Shown: positions 40,597-48,086, counted from the stretch's first letter. The stretch is 64,000 nucleotides of DNA from Hyphomicrobiales bacterium (GCA_003963405.1 RXIY01000016.1:1-64000), one strand, 5' to 3'. The notes: generated by a model not told the origin, from the sequence alone. Translations and numbers: made by a program.

Positions 40597-41002
40597 GGCG
40601 GCGTCTCCCCGACGTGACGCGGCGCGCGAGCGGCCTTTCGTCCCGTCATATCTTCGTTCCAAACTGCATAGAGCAAGACCGGGACGGATAGAAGCGCCCG
40701 CGCGCTTCGTCCAGTCCCCGCTTGCGTCCGGCCAATCGCTTCGGCCGATCGATTCCAAAGCCCCGGACCGGCCGCCGCGCCCTCAGGCAAAAGGCGCGCC
40801 AGTCCCAAATTTTCGCCGACCGGCAAAGCCCTGTTGGCCGCGCTCGATGGGCGGGCAAGGCAATCACACGGCAGGCGAAGGGCGCATGCGTCAAAAGGTC
40901 AGCAGCACTGACATATCGACGCCCATGATTGTTGCCAGATTTATGCCCGCATGACAAGCAACCGCCCTGCAAGAAGGGGGAATTTCATCCCTTCCGGGCG
41001 GT
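40597..41002. other. 406-base gap upstream of gltB
   Basis: No gene is supported here. The gltB promoter must lie in it. The only structure I see is the hairpin at 40960-41003. Open frames in both directions look like random GC-rich sequence. Confidence 0.6.
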
Positions 41003-41003
41003 T
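40960..41003 (-). terminator. Weak hairpin after the hypothetical gene at 41003
   Basis: AACCGCCC (40960-40967) and GGGCGGTT (40996-41003) form a perfect 8-bp stem, with an inner partial stem AAGGG/CCCTT. It directly follows the stop codon of the 41003 gene. No clear U-run follows, so it is a structural stop rather than a textbook terminator. Confidence 0.4.
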
Positions 41004-41542
41004 CAACGCGCTGCGGAGTCGATCAGCGCCCGCGCCTTTTCATTGCTCGTCGTCGCGCCGAGAAGCCTGGGCTTCCCGTTCTCGAGCAGAAAGGCGAGCA
41101 AAGCCGACGCGGGCTCGGTCGAGCCGGGAATTTGATACTCGACCCGGACGATGAAGCCACGCACCGCCTTCCGGCGATCGAGGCGCCATTCCATCATCCC
41201 CTTCTCGCTGACGGTGGGGAATTCGCCCAGCTTGAATTCTCCGACCATTTCCCGCTGGAGTGGCGCGCGAACGCCCCCGCGCTCCAGAACCAGCCAGCTT
41301 CGCGGATCCTGATCGACAATGTAGACCGTGAAGCCACCCTGCCCTGGGCAACGGACGACGCCTTCGCGGTCGCTACGCCGAATCGTCCTGTCCGGCAGGC
41401 CGAGGCTCTCGACCGTCTGGCACTTCTTCAATGACGAGTAGAGCGACGAAAACGGCGCGCTCGAGCCGAAGGCCGCTCCCGGCATGGCCAGGCAGGCCAT
41501 GACCGGAAGGACGGCGAGAAGTAGCAGCGCCGTCGCCCTCAA
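41003..41542 (-). CDS. Secreted hypothetical protein
   Basis: A 179-residue protein with a clear signal peptide (TALLLLAVLPVMACLAMPGA). The mature part has two cysteines (KKCQTVE and RCPGQGG) about 27 residues apart and beta-rich sequence. No recognised family. It overlaps the peptidoglycan-binding gene upstream by four bases (ATGA), so the two form one translation-coupled unit, which suggests a linked envelope role (inference). Confidence 0.65.
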   Translation of the reverse strand: MRATALLLLAVLPVMACLAMPGAAFGSSAPFSSLYSSLKKCQTVESLGLPDRTIRRSDREGVVRCPGQGGFTVYIVDQDPRSWLVLERGGVRAPLQREMVGEFKLGEFPTVSEKGMMEWRLDRRKAVRGFIVRVEYQIPGSTEPASALLAFLLENGKPRLLGATTSNEKARALIDSAAR

Positions 41543-41997
41543 AGCCGGTCCCAGGTCTTGCGGTCGACCACGCCGGTGACGTCCAGCCCGCTCGCGGACT
41601 GGAACGCCATGACGGCCGCGAGCGTGTCGCGCCCGAACACGCCGTCGACGACAAGATCCTCACCGCCCGCATTGAGCTTCCTCTGCAACTCGGCGACGCG
41701 GGCGCCCCGATCGCCCAGCGTCAGCCGCTCGTCGGCCGCATGGGAGGTCTCGGGCAGGATATCTGCGTGCCACGACATCAGCAGTTGCTTGCTGATCTCG
41801 AAATGCATGCCGGGGAAGGGGCCGACGCTTTCCGTGATGATATGCGGCGCGAGACCCGGATTGGTCACGGGCTGGCAAGACGGACTGTAGCGGGAGCGCG
41901 GGTTGCCGAGAATACTCAGCGCCAGGCGATTGGATACGCCGTCGAGACCGGCGTTGACGCCTTGAGGAATGGGGATCCGATCTATCAATCTGGACAT
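41539..41997 (-). CDS. Peptidoglycan-binding-domain protein with a novel N-terminus
   Basis: The last approximately 65 residues are a peptidoglycan-binding domain 1: LGDRGARVAELQRKLNAGGE then VVDGVFGRDTLAAVMAFQSA. The first approximately 85 residues (LALSILGNPRSRYSPSCQPV and FPGMHFEISKQLLMSWHADI) match no domain I can name with certainty, and they contain one Cys and two His (GMHF and SWHA). No signal peptide is visible. The ATG at 41995-41997 has GGAGAG nearby. It overlaps the next secreted protein by four bases. Confidence 0.7.
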   Translation of the reverse strand: MSRLIDRIPIPQGVNAGLDGVSNRLALSILGNPRSRYSPSCQPVTNPGLAPHIITESVGPFPGMHFEISKQLLMSWHADILPETSHAADERLTLGDRGARVAELQRKLNAGGEDLVVDGVFGRDTLAAVMAFQSASGLDVTGVVDRKTWDRL

Positions 41998-42126
41998 CAA
42001 TTCTCTCCGCGTGAAAACCTAAAACAAAATGAATTTCGCCTAGTGAAATACGACATTTTGAGAAAAGCAAGGCTTCCCGCTCGCGAAACGCGGCAGGCGC
42101 GGAGAGAAAAGAAACCGGCGCTTCTC

Positions 42127-42155
42127 GTAAAAGAGGCGCCCGGTTGGGGCGCCTC
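42127..42155 (-). terminator. Terminator after hsp20
   Basis: On the minus strand GAGGCGCCC-CAACC-GGGCGCCTC is a perfect 9-bp stem followed by TTTTACG. It lies 27 bases downstream of the hsp20 stop. Confidence 0.7.
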
Positions 42156-42181
42156 GCCGTTTGCGCGCTCTCTTTTGGAGA

Positions 42182-42646
42182 TTACGCGGCCTTGGACTCC
42201 ACGACCTGCGCGGTCGCGGCGACGCCGCCGATTTCGATGCGGCGCGGCTTCTGGGCCTCGGGGATCTCGCGAACGAGGTCGACATGCAGCAAACCGTTGA
42301 CGAGGCTTGCGCCCGTGACAACGACATGGTCCGCCAGCTGGAAGCGACGCTCGAAGGCGCGGGCCGCGATGCCCTGATGCAGCATCTCACGGCCCTCGGC
42401 GGGGCCGCTCTGCTCCTTGGAGCCCTTGATCGAGAGGGTGTTCTCGCGGGTCTCGATCGTCAGCTCGCCGCGAGAGAAGCCCGCGACCGCGAGCGTGACG
42501 CGGTAGGCGTTCTCGCCCGTCCGTTCGATATTGTAGGGCGGATAGGTCGAGGCGCTGTCGACGCCGCCGGCCTGATCGAGAAGATTGAAGAGACGATCGA
42601 AGCCCACCGTCTGACGATAGAGGGGCGAAAGATCGAAGTGACGCAT
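42182..42646 (-). CDS. Small heat shock protein (Hsp20/IbpA-type)
   Basis: A 154-residue alpha-crystallin-domain chaperone that holds unfolded proteins during heat stress. The N-terminal arm MRHFDLSPLYRQTVGFDRLF is typical of rhizobial class A sHsps; the crystallin core runs about 38-130 with YRVTLAVAGFSRGELTIETR and NGLLHVDLVREIPE. The C-terminal I-x-I-like anchor is KPRRIEI. The start is preceded by AGGAGG. A heat-shock-type promoter and a structured leader lie upstream and a terminator downstream, so it is monocistronic. Confidence 0.94.
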   Translation of the reverse strand: MRHFDLSPLYRQTVGFDRLFNLLDQAGGVDSASTYPPYNIERTGENAYRVTLAVAGFSRGELTIETRENTLSIKGSKEQSGPAEGREMLHQGIAARAFERRFQLADHVVVTGASLVNGLLHVDLVREIPEAQKPRRIEIGGVAATAQVVESKAA

Positions 42647-42700
42647 GACATATCCTCCTCATGAAGCGACATGCGGCGCGCTGCGTAACGCGCCGCGCCT
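42647..42700 (-). promoter_or_regulatory. Possible RNA-thermometer (ROSE-like) leader of hsp20
   Basis: The minus-strand leader has a GC-rich inverted repeat (GCGGCGCG...CGCGCCGC, at 42671-42697) and then GTCGCTTCATGAGGAGGATATGTC. UCGCU matches the U(U/C)GCU motif of ROSE elements that base-pairs with the Shine-Dalgarno AGGA in rhizobial sHsp genes. The leader from promoter to ATG is about 80 nt, within the ROSE range. Folding is not computed here. Confidence 0.4.
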
Positions 42701-42733
42701 GATCGCGCGTCCATTGCGGCCCGCGCTGATCCC

Positions 42734-42765
42734 GATTTGGGAATTGAGGGCGCGAAGTTCAAGGG
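42734..42765 (-). promoter_or_regulatory. Sigma32-type heat-shock promoter of hsp20
   Basis: The minus strand reads CCCTTGAA, a 15-base spacer, then TCCCAAATC. This closely resembles the E. coli heat-shock consensus CCCTTGAA-N13-15-CCCCATNT. It is upstream of the hsp20 leader, with the start codon about 88 bases downstream of the -10 region. The likely factor is RpoH. Confidence 0.65.
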
Positions 42766-42825
42766 CTATGCAGATCGCGGGCTTCCGGCTAACCCCTGCG
42801 CATGAATGCAACCGGGAATGACAAC

Positions 42826-43392
42826 ATGTTTCGAATAGCCGGCCTCGCGCTCCTGATCGCCTTCGCGCCCACGCTGGCGCGCTCGGAAATCATCGGCATG
42901 CAGGTCGAGCGCGCGGTGAGCGAAGAGGAGATGAAGGCGTCGCTGCGCTCGGTGGAGCTCGTGGACGAGAAAGGCGCGCCGCTCGATCTCTCCGCTTTGA
43001 TGGCGAGCGGCAAGCCTACGCTCGTCTCGCTCTGGGCGCACTGGTGTCCGAACTGCCTCGCCGAAGTCCAGGGCTACAAGGCGCTGGCCAAGGCCTGTCC
43101 GCAGCGGTGGAACGTCGTCTTCGTCTCCGCGCGCGCCAGCGATTATCCAAAAGATCTGGCCAAGTTCAAAAGCTACAGCCTGCCATGGAAATTCTACCGC
43201 GTGGGCGACGCGGCGCGGACCGATCGCGCGAAGGCGGAGGTCGCGCGCGCCTTTTATGGCGAGACGTCGGAGGGCGGCGTCGTGACGCCAATGCATTACT
43301 TCATCGACAGCCGCGGCGTGGTTGAAGCGATCGTCGCGGGCAAGATGGATTTCTCGCAGCCCGACAGGCTCGCGGCCTTCTGCGGGCGCTGA
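42826..43392 (+). CDS. TlpA-like periplasmic thioredoxin
   Basis: A 188-residue thioredoxin-fold protein with a signal peptide (RIAGLALLIAFAPTLARS) and active site WAHWCPNC. The proposed fold also has the cis-Pro region GGVVTPMHYFID. Members of this group reduce cytochrome c apoproteins or other periplasmic disulfides. An upstream ATG at 42802 is in frame, but GGGAATGACAAC before 42826 fits better. It is divergent from hsp20. Confidence 0.82.
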   Translation: MFRIAGLALLIAFAPTLARSEIIGMQVERAVSEEEMKASLRSVELVDEKGAPLDLSALMASGKPTLVSLWAHWCPNCLAEVQGYKALAKACPQRWNVVFVSARASDYPKDLAKFKSYSLPWKFYRVGDAARTDRAKAEVARAFYGETSEGGVVTPMHYFIDSRGVVEAIVAGKMDFSQPDRLAAFCGR

Positions 43393-43422
43393 GCCGCCCC
43401 GCCGTTCGGCCCCTGGAGGAAA

Positions 43423-44415
43423 ATGCACTATCCTTGCGCCGAGAGAATCGGGCTCGAGCGCCACGGAGAAGACATGCGCGAACTGGTCGCGACGCCAGAC
43501 AATCCCATCCCCGAGGGCGCCGTCGTCCATCACCTGCGCACACAGGACGGCCGACGCCTGCGGGCGGCGACCTTCCCCTGCCCCACGAAGCCGCGCGGCA
43601 CGGTCGCGGTGTTCCAGGGGCACAATGAATTCATCGAGAAATATTTCGAAACCATCGAGGCGCTGCGTCAGCGCGGTTTCGACGTGGTCGCGCTCGACTG
43701 GCGCGGACAGGCGGGCTCGGAACGTGAACTGGAAGACCCGCGCAAGGGCCATATCGACGACTTTTCGCAGTATCAGCGCGACCTCGAGGTCTTCTGCGCG
43801 GAGGTCCTGCGCTCGCGACCGCAGCCGTGGTTCGCGCTCGCCCATTCCATGGGCGCGGCCATCATGCTCGACATGGCGCACGAAACCCGGCCGCCTTTCG
43901 AGCGGATGGCGCTCACCGCGCCGATGATCGACCTCCACAGTCTGCGCTTTCCGCGCGGAGCGCGCTGGCTCGCCGACACGCTCGACATGCTCGGCCTCGG
44001 CGGCTGGTACATCCCCTTCGGCAAGGGCCGATCCTTCCTGGAAGGGCCGTTCGAAGGCAACAAGCTCACGACCGATCCGGTGCGCTTCGCCCGCAACGCC
44101 CGCATCGTCGAGGCCGCGCCGCGCCTTGTCATCGGCGATCCGACGATCGGCTGGGTGAACGCCGCCTTCCGCCTGATGAAGCGTTTCGAGGCGCCGGAAT
44201 ATGCGCGCCACATCCGCACGCCGATCCTGAGCTTCTCCGTCGGGCGCGAGCAGATCGTGTCGAATCCCGCGATCGAACGCTTCGCGCAAAATCTCAACAA
44301 CGGCGCGCTCATCCAAATCCCCGGCGCGAAGCACGAGCTACTCATGGAGCGCGACGACTATCGCGCCCAGTTCTGGCGCGCCTTCGACGCCTTCATTCCG
44401 GGGAGCGGGACGTAG
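43423..44415 (+). CDS. Alpha/beta hydrolase, monoacylglycerol lipase-like
   Basis: A 330-residue alpha/beta hydrolase of the lysophospholipase (PldB/monoacylglycerol lipase) type. The oxyanion-hole region is AVFQGHNEFIEKYFETIEAL, the nucleophile elbow FALAHSMGAAIML contains the catalytic Ser, and the catalytic His is likely in GAKHELLME near the C-terminus. GGAGG precedes the ATG at 43423; a second ATG at 43474 with GGAG is also plausible. It follows the TlpA-like gene by 30 bases. Confidence 0.86.
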   Translation: MHYPCAERIGLERHGEDMRELVATPDNPIPEGAVVHHLRTQDGRRLRAATFPCPTKPRGTVAVFQGHNEFIEKYFETIEALRQRGFDVVALDWRGQAGSERELEDPRKGHIDDFSQYQRDLEVFCAEVLRSRPQPWFALAHSMGAAIMLDMAHETRPPFERMALTAPMIDLHSLRFPRGARWLADTLDMLGLGGWYIPFGKGRSFLEGPFEGNKLTTDPVRFARNARIVEAAPRLVIGDPTIGWVNAAFRLMKRFEAPEYARHIRTPILSFSVGREQIVSNPAIERFAQNLNNGALIQIPGAKHELLMERDDYRAQFWRAFDAFIPGSGT

Positions 44416-44461
44416 CCCCCCGCTGGGAGAGCGAAGCGAAGAAGCGAGCGGGTGACGCGCC

Positions 44462-45265
44462 CTACCCCGCGAGCAGCTTCACCGCCGCCTCGTGTAGCGC
44501 CCGATCTCCCGCCGCGACGATGGCGCCGCCATCCGAGGGGTCGCCGCCGTCCCAGGTGGTGACGACGCCGCCCGCGCCTTCGACGATCGGGATCAGCGCA
44601 AAAATATCGTATTTGTTGATGCCGGATTCGATCACGAGATCGACATGGCCGGCTGCGAGCGCGCAATAGGCGTAGCAGTCTCCTCCATAGCGCGACAGCC
44701 GGACTTTCTCTTCGACGCGGTGGAAGGCGTCGCGTCGCTCGGGCTCGATCAACAACGGCGAAGTCGTCATCAGGGTCGCCTGCGCCAGCCGGGGGCAAGG
44801 CCGCGTGACCAGCTTGCGACGCTCCTCGCCGCCCCTGCCGTGACGCGCCGGCCCGCGCCAGAAGGCGGCCTCGCCGTCGCCATGGAAACGCTCGCGCGTG
44901 AAGGGCTGGTTCATCATCCCGTAACAGGGCCGGCCGTGATGCGAGAGACCGATCAGCGTGCCCCAGGTCGGAAAGCCGGAGATGAAGCTTTTCGTGCCGT
45001 CGATGGGGTCGAGCACCCAGACATATTCGGCCTGTTCGTCGCGGGCGGCGAATTCCTCGCCGATGATTCCATGGCTCGGAAAGGTGCGTTCGATCAGGCG
45101 GCGCATGGCGAGCTCCGCCGCGCGATCGGCCTCGGTCACCGGATCGAAGGCGCCGCCATGCGCCTTGTCGTCTGCGGCGATGGCGGTGCGAAAAAAGGGC
45201 AGGATGGCGTCGCCCGAAACCTCGGCCAGCTCCTCGACGAATTTTTCGAAATCGACGACGGTCAT
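44462..45265 (-). CDS. hisN: Histidinol-phosphatase (inositol monophosphatase family)
   Basis: The protein has the IMPase fold: GEEFAARDEQAEYVWVLD and PIDGTKSFISGFPTWGTLIG give the DPIDGT metal-binding motif, and ESGINKYDIFALIPIVEGAG supplies the second motif. The FISGFPTWGTLIGL signature is typical of HisN, the histidine pathway phosphatase used by Rhizobiales and Actinobacteria. Length is 267 residues. The ATG at 45263-45265 is used; frame to 45610 is an overlap. Its neighbour N-formylglutamate amidohydrolase 29 bases upstream is a common pairing. Confidence 0.88.
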   Translation of the reverse strand: MTVVDFEKFVEELAEVSGDAILPFFRTAIAADDKAHGGAFDPVTEADRAAELAMRRLIERTFPSHGIIGEEFAARDEQAEYVWVLDPIDGTKSFISGFPTWGTLIGLSHHGRPCYGMMNQPFTRERFHGDGEAAFWRGPARHGRGGEERRKLVTRPCPRLAQATLMTTSPLLIEPERRDAFHRVEEKVRLSRYGGDCYAYCALAAGHVDLVIESGINKYDIFALIPIVEGAGGVVTTWDGGDPSDGGAIVAAGDRALHEAAVKLLAG

Positions 45266-45293
45266 TCCTGCTCCAGCGCCGGAAAGCCGCTGA

Positions 45294-46214
45294 TTATTCG
45301 GCGGCCATCCGGCGTGGGCCGCCAAAGATCCTGTCAGAGTCCTGAGCCAGGCCCGCGGCCACCTCGGCGAGGTCGGCGGCGATCGCCGCGAAGCGCGGAC
45401 CCTTCTCCAGTGTCGCTTCGTCCATGTAAAGACCGCGTGAAACTTCGATCTGAATCGCGTGCCATCCGGCCGCCGGGCGCCCGAAATGCTCGGTGATGAA
45501 CCCGCCCGCATAGGGCCTGTTGCGCTGAATCTGGTGGCCGCGCGCGCGCAGCCGCTCCTCGACTCCCTCGACCAGCCCCGGCGCCGCGCTCGCCCCATAG
45601 CGATCGCCAATGACGAAATCGAGACGGCGCTTGTCGCCGCGCCCGGCGAGCGACGGCTCGCGCGCGCTGCTCGACGGCATGGAGTGGCAATCGACCAGAA
45701 TGGCGACGCCGAACCGCTCCTGCGCGCGCTCCATCAGGCCGCGCAGCATGGCGTGATAGGGCTTGTAGAGCGCCTCGATCCGCCTCAGCGCCTCGTCGAT
45801 GGGGATGCGCCCCGCGTAGATTTCCCGCGCGTCCGCCACCACGCGGGGGATGGTTCCGAGCCCGGCGGCGACGCGCAGCGACCGCGTATTGGCGAATTCC
45901 GGCAGCCGGCCCTCGAAAAGCTTCGGATCGAGTTCATAGGGCTCGCGATTGAGATCGAGATAGGCGCGCGGGAAATGCGCGCGCAACAGGGGCGCGCCGA
46001 CCTCCCCGGCCGAGGCGAACAATTCGTCGACATAGGCGTCTTCGGAGCGGCGCAGCGCAGCCGCGTCGAGACGCGCCGCCGCGAGGAACCGCGCGGGATA
46101 GACCCGGCCCGAATGCGGCGATGAGAAGACGAGCGGCGATGTGAGCTCGCGCGGCTCGAGCACCTCGGACGGGGGGTCAAAGTCACCCTCGATTGGCGCG
46201 CCGTTTTCCTGCAT
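45294..46214 (-). CDS. N-formylglutamate amidohydrolase
   Basis: A zinc-dependent amidohydrolase of the HutG family. Motifs FSSPHSGRVYPARFL, LLRAHFPRAYLDLNREPYEL and AILVDCHSMPSS give the metal ligands. It releases formate and glutamate from N-formylglutamate, but in Rhizobiales lacking other hut genes nearby it may act on other N-formyl amino acids. It is 306 residues. It is upstream of hisN on the same strand. Confidence 0.92.
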   Translation of the reverse strand: MQENGAPIEGDFDPPSEVLEPRELTSPLVFSSPHSGRVYPARFLAAARLDAAALRRSEDAYVDELFASAGEVGAPLLRAHFPRAYLDLNREPYELDPKLFEGRLPEFANTRSLRVAAGLGTIPRVVADAREIYAGRIPIDEALRRIEALYKPYHAMLRGLMERAQERFGVAILVDCHSMPSSSAREPSLAGRGDKRRLDFVIGDRYGASAAPGLVEGVEERLRARGHQIQRNRPYAGGFITEHFGRPAAGWHAIQIEVSRGLYMDEATLEKGPRFAAIAADLAEVAAGLAQDSDRIFGGPRRMAAE

Positions 46215-46326
46215 GCGTCCTCGATCAATACCCCTTGCCTGCCGCTCCGCCCTGTCCGCGCGGGCCCCGGAGGGACGGCCACGCCGGGGCTTTGCAAGCC
46301 TTGCGCATATTCCGTTATGTAATGGC

Positions 46327-46340
46327 CCAAGTTAACTTGG
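46327..46340. promoter_or_regulatory. Perfect 14-bp palindrome upstream of cpdR
   Basis: CCAAGTTAACTTGG is a perfect palindrome lying 69 bases before the cpdR start, in the gap between the divergent N-formylglutamate amidohydrolase and cpdR. It contains a TTAA half-site but not a full TTAA-N7-TTAA box. It may be an operator for cpdR or for the divergent gene. Confidence 0.5.
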
Positions 46341-46408
46341 CGCGGCGCAAGTTTCACCTGATATTTACGAAGCTGCGGCCTTATGGGTAAAAAAGGACGA
46401 GAACGGCG

Positions 46409-46783
46409 ATGAACGAACGGATGACGGCGAAGATCCTGCTGGCGGAAGACGACAATGACATGCGTCGCTTCCTGGTCAAGGCTTTGCAGCAGGCCGGCTT
46501 TTCCGTAACGTCCTTTGACAACGGCCTGTCGGCCTACGACCAGCTGCGCGTCGAACCCTTCGAGCTGCTGCTGACCGACATCGTCATGCCGGAGATGGAC
46601 GGGATAGAGCTGGCGCGCCGCGCCACCGAGCTCGATCCCGACATAAAGGTGATGTTCATCACCGGCTTCGCCGCCGTCGCGCTCAATCCCGACAACCAGG
46701 CGCCGCGGCAGGCCAAGATTCTCTCCAAACCCTTCCATCTGCGCGACCTCGTGAGCGAGGTTCAGCGCATGCTCGCCGCCTGA
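46409..46783 (+). CDS. cpdR: CpdR response regulator (single-domain)
   Basis: A 124-residue receiver-only protein: ILLAEDDNDMRRFLVKALQQ, phospho-acceptor Asp in LLTDIVMPEMDGIELARRAT, and VMFITGFAAVALNPDNQAP. The tail KILSKPFHLRDLVSEVQRML is typical of CpdR. In Caulobacter unphosphorylated CpdR directs ClpXP to the pole and promotes CtrA degradation. The protein lies in the same window as sciP and rcdA. A second ATG at 46421 is in frame and may be the true start. Confidence 0.93.
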   Translation: MNERMTAKILLAEDDNDMRRFLVKALQQAGFSVTSFDNGLSAYDQLRVEPFELLLTDIVMPEMDGIELARRATELDPDIKVMFITGFAAVALNPDNQAPRQAKILSKPFHLRDLVSEVQRMLAA

Positions 46784-46924
46784 GCCCGCGCGAAGCCGGT
46801 CGGCCTTGCCGAATGGGAAGCATTGCGCTATGAGCGCAGCCAAATCGTCAATTCGGCTGGCCGCCCCGCGCCAAAAGGCGTCACGGGGTTGTGGCCGTTC
46901 AGGATCGCAGGAAGGACGCGTTCG

Positions 46925-47155
46925 ATGAAAAAGGATATCCATCCCGACTATCACACGATCAAGATCGTGATGACCGACGGCTCCGAGTATCTGACGCGCT
47001 CGACCTGGGGCAAGGACGGGGACACGATGAACCTCGACATCGACCCCAAGACGCATCCGGCCTGGACCGGCGGCTCGACCCAGTTGCTCGATCGCGGCGG
47101 CCGACTGTCGCGCTTCAATTCGCGCTTCGGCGGCCTGAGCTTCGGCAAGAAGTAA
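46925..47155 (+). CDS. rpmE: 50S ribosomal protein L31
   Basis: A 76-residue ribosomal protein beginning [20 protein letters not shown]. The zinc-type CxxC cysteines of some L31 proteins are absent, so it is the non-zinc (C-minus) form. The start is fixed by homology; the longer open frame to 46823 is not coding. GGAAGGA precedes it. A strong terminator follows. It probably has its own promoter. Confidence 0.95.
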   Translation: MKKDIHPDYHTIKIVMTDGSEYLTRSTWGKDGDTMNLDIDPKTHPAWTGGSTQLLDRGGRLSRFNSRFGGLSFGKK

Positions 47156-47180
47156 GCGGTACAACGCTCGAACCTGATGC

Positions 47181-47211
47181 AGAAATGCCCGGCCTTGCGC
47201 CGGGCATTTCT
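47181..47211 (+). terminator. Terminator after rpmE
   Basis: AGAAATGCCCGG (47181-47192) pairs perfectly with CCGGGCATTTCT (47200-47211) around a 7-nt loop. It is a 12-bp stem 26 bases after the rpmE stop. No extra T-run beyond the stem is present. Confidence 0.7.
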
Positions 47212-47292
47212 GATTCTGGCGATGCGAACGGTCGAAAGCCCCTCCCTCTGGGGGGAGTTCTATGACGGCGATCCGCCGCCTCGCCCCTTGCC

Positions 47293-47829
47293 TTATTGCG
47301 TAAAGGCGTCCCGGAGCCGCGCCAGCTGCTCCTGAACGGGGCTCGCCGCCGGCGCCAGCTGCGCCGTGGCCGCTTCGGGACCCGTATAGATCAGCTGATC
47401 CAGATGAATGATTCGCGCCTGGAGACGCAGCGAATGCAGCGCAAGCTCGCGCAGACGCTGCGGCAGGCGCTGGAACACCTCTGGCGAGGAAGCCAGTTCC
47501 TGATGCTGGAGCTTGACCCGATGGCGATCGCTCGCCGCCTGCGTCCGCGTCAGTTCGCCCTGGTTGACGGCGCGCTGAAGCAGGAGCCAGGACGCGACCT
47601 GCATCAGCCGGGTGGTCAGGCGCATGCTCTCGGCCGCATAAGCCAGCGCCTCGGCGCGCGGCAGAGCCTTGGCGTCCCCGCGACCGGCGCCGTCGAGATA
47701 GGCGGCCGCCTCCTCGACGAGGCCCATGCCTTCCTTGAACATTGCGCCGAAGGCCTCGGAGCCCGCGAGTTTCTCTACAAAGGAAACGGGTTGGCTCTGC
47801 TCGCCCCGATTATCACTGACACGACCCAT
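47293..47829 (-). CDS. rcdA: RcdA-family (DUF1465) regulator of CtrA degradation
   Basis: A helical protein of 178 residues. KLAGSEAFGAMFKEGMGLVE and SMRLTTRLMQVASWLLLQRA are the DUF1465 signature blocks. Caulobacter RcdA is an adaptor that, with CpdR and PopA, delivers CtrA to ClpXP. Family membership is clear; the role here is inferred from it. The ATG at 47827-47829 is chosen, although the frame runs to 47886. A CtrA-like box lies 85 bases upstream, and cpdR is only about 500 bases away on the other strand. Confidence 0.88.
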   Translation of the reverse strand: MGRVSDNRGEQSQPVSFVEKLAGSEAFGAMFKEGMGLVEEAAAYLDGAGRGDAKALPRAEALAYAAESMRLTTRLMQVASWLLLQRAVNQGELTRTQAASDRHRVKLQHQELASSPEVFQRLPQRLRELALHSLRLQARIIHLDQLIYTGPEAATAQLAPAASPVQEQLARLRDAFTQ

Positions 47830-47913
47830 GCCACGCTCACGCTTGCTGCCGGGGCTGACGCCCCCCGAACTCGATAGAGGGGACATTAGCGCACGTCGGC
47901 CGGGCGCGCTTCA

Positions 47914-47928
47914 TTAGCTCTCTTTTAA
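47914..47928. promoter_or_regulatory. CtrA-type box upstream of rcdA
   Basis: TTAG-CTCTCTT-TTAA, followed by a second TTAACC (TTAACCTTAACC at 47925-47936). It matches TTAA-N7-TTAA with one deviation. It is about 85 bases before the rcdA start. In the minus direction it reads TTAA-N7-CTAA, so rcdA could be a CtrA target. Confidence 0.55.
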
Positions 47929-47954
47929 CCTTAACCGCGGAAGGGTTTTGAACA

Positions 47955-48040
47955 CAAAAAAAGAGCCGCAAACGCGGCTCTCGAGGCGTGACAGGGAGGC
48001 ATCAAGGACGAGTGGAGAAGAAGAGCCACTCGGGACATAC
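47955..48040 (-). ncRNA. Candidate small RNA, MmgR/suhB-motif-like
   Basis: On the minus strand, a stem CGAGTGG/CCACTCG (48009-48032) with the pyrimidine loop CUCUUCUUCU is followed by an unpaired CCUCCCU and then a terminator: AGAGCCGC-GTTT-GCGGCTCT plus seven U (47955-47981). It sits about 480 bases from suhB on the other strand. The suhB RNA motif (MmgR, alpha-r8) of alphaproteobacteria, as I recall it, has a conserved CCUCCCU and a strong terminator and lies opposite suhB. A CtrA box and a -10-like AATATC (48046-48051 on the plus strand) lie just upstream. The start near 48040 is estimated. Confidence 0.55.
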
Positions 48041-48045
48041 GCTGT

Positions 48046-48086
48046 AATATCGCCAAGTTAGGACTGGTTGGTTAAAGAATCGTTAA
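48046..48086 (-). promoter_or_regulatory. CtrA-type promoter of the candidate small RNA
   Basis: TTAA-AGAATCG-TTAAC at 48072-48086 is a perfect CtrA pattern. Read toward the small RNA it is followed by ...AACTTGGC and GATATT at 48046-48051, placing a -10-like element 18 bases after the box. The same AACTTGGC(A/G)ATAT follows the box at 48418-48432 in the same spacing within one base. Confidence 0.6.

Noticed and set aside
40597-41002. Open frames in the gap before gltB
   Set aside because: No ribosome site, no conserved motif, Arg/Ser/Pro-rich random-looking translation.
42766-44334. 522-codon minus-strand frame over tlpA-like and lipase genes
   Set aside because: Shadow; it spans two well-formed plus-strand genes and has no family signature.
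46784-46924. Possible tRNA between cpdR and rpmE
   Set aside because: Looked for TpsiC-like GTTCGAATC-type blocks and cloverleaf pairing; none found.
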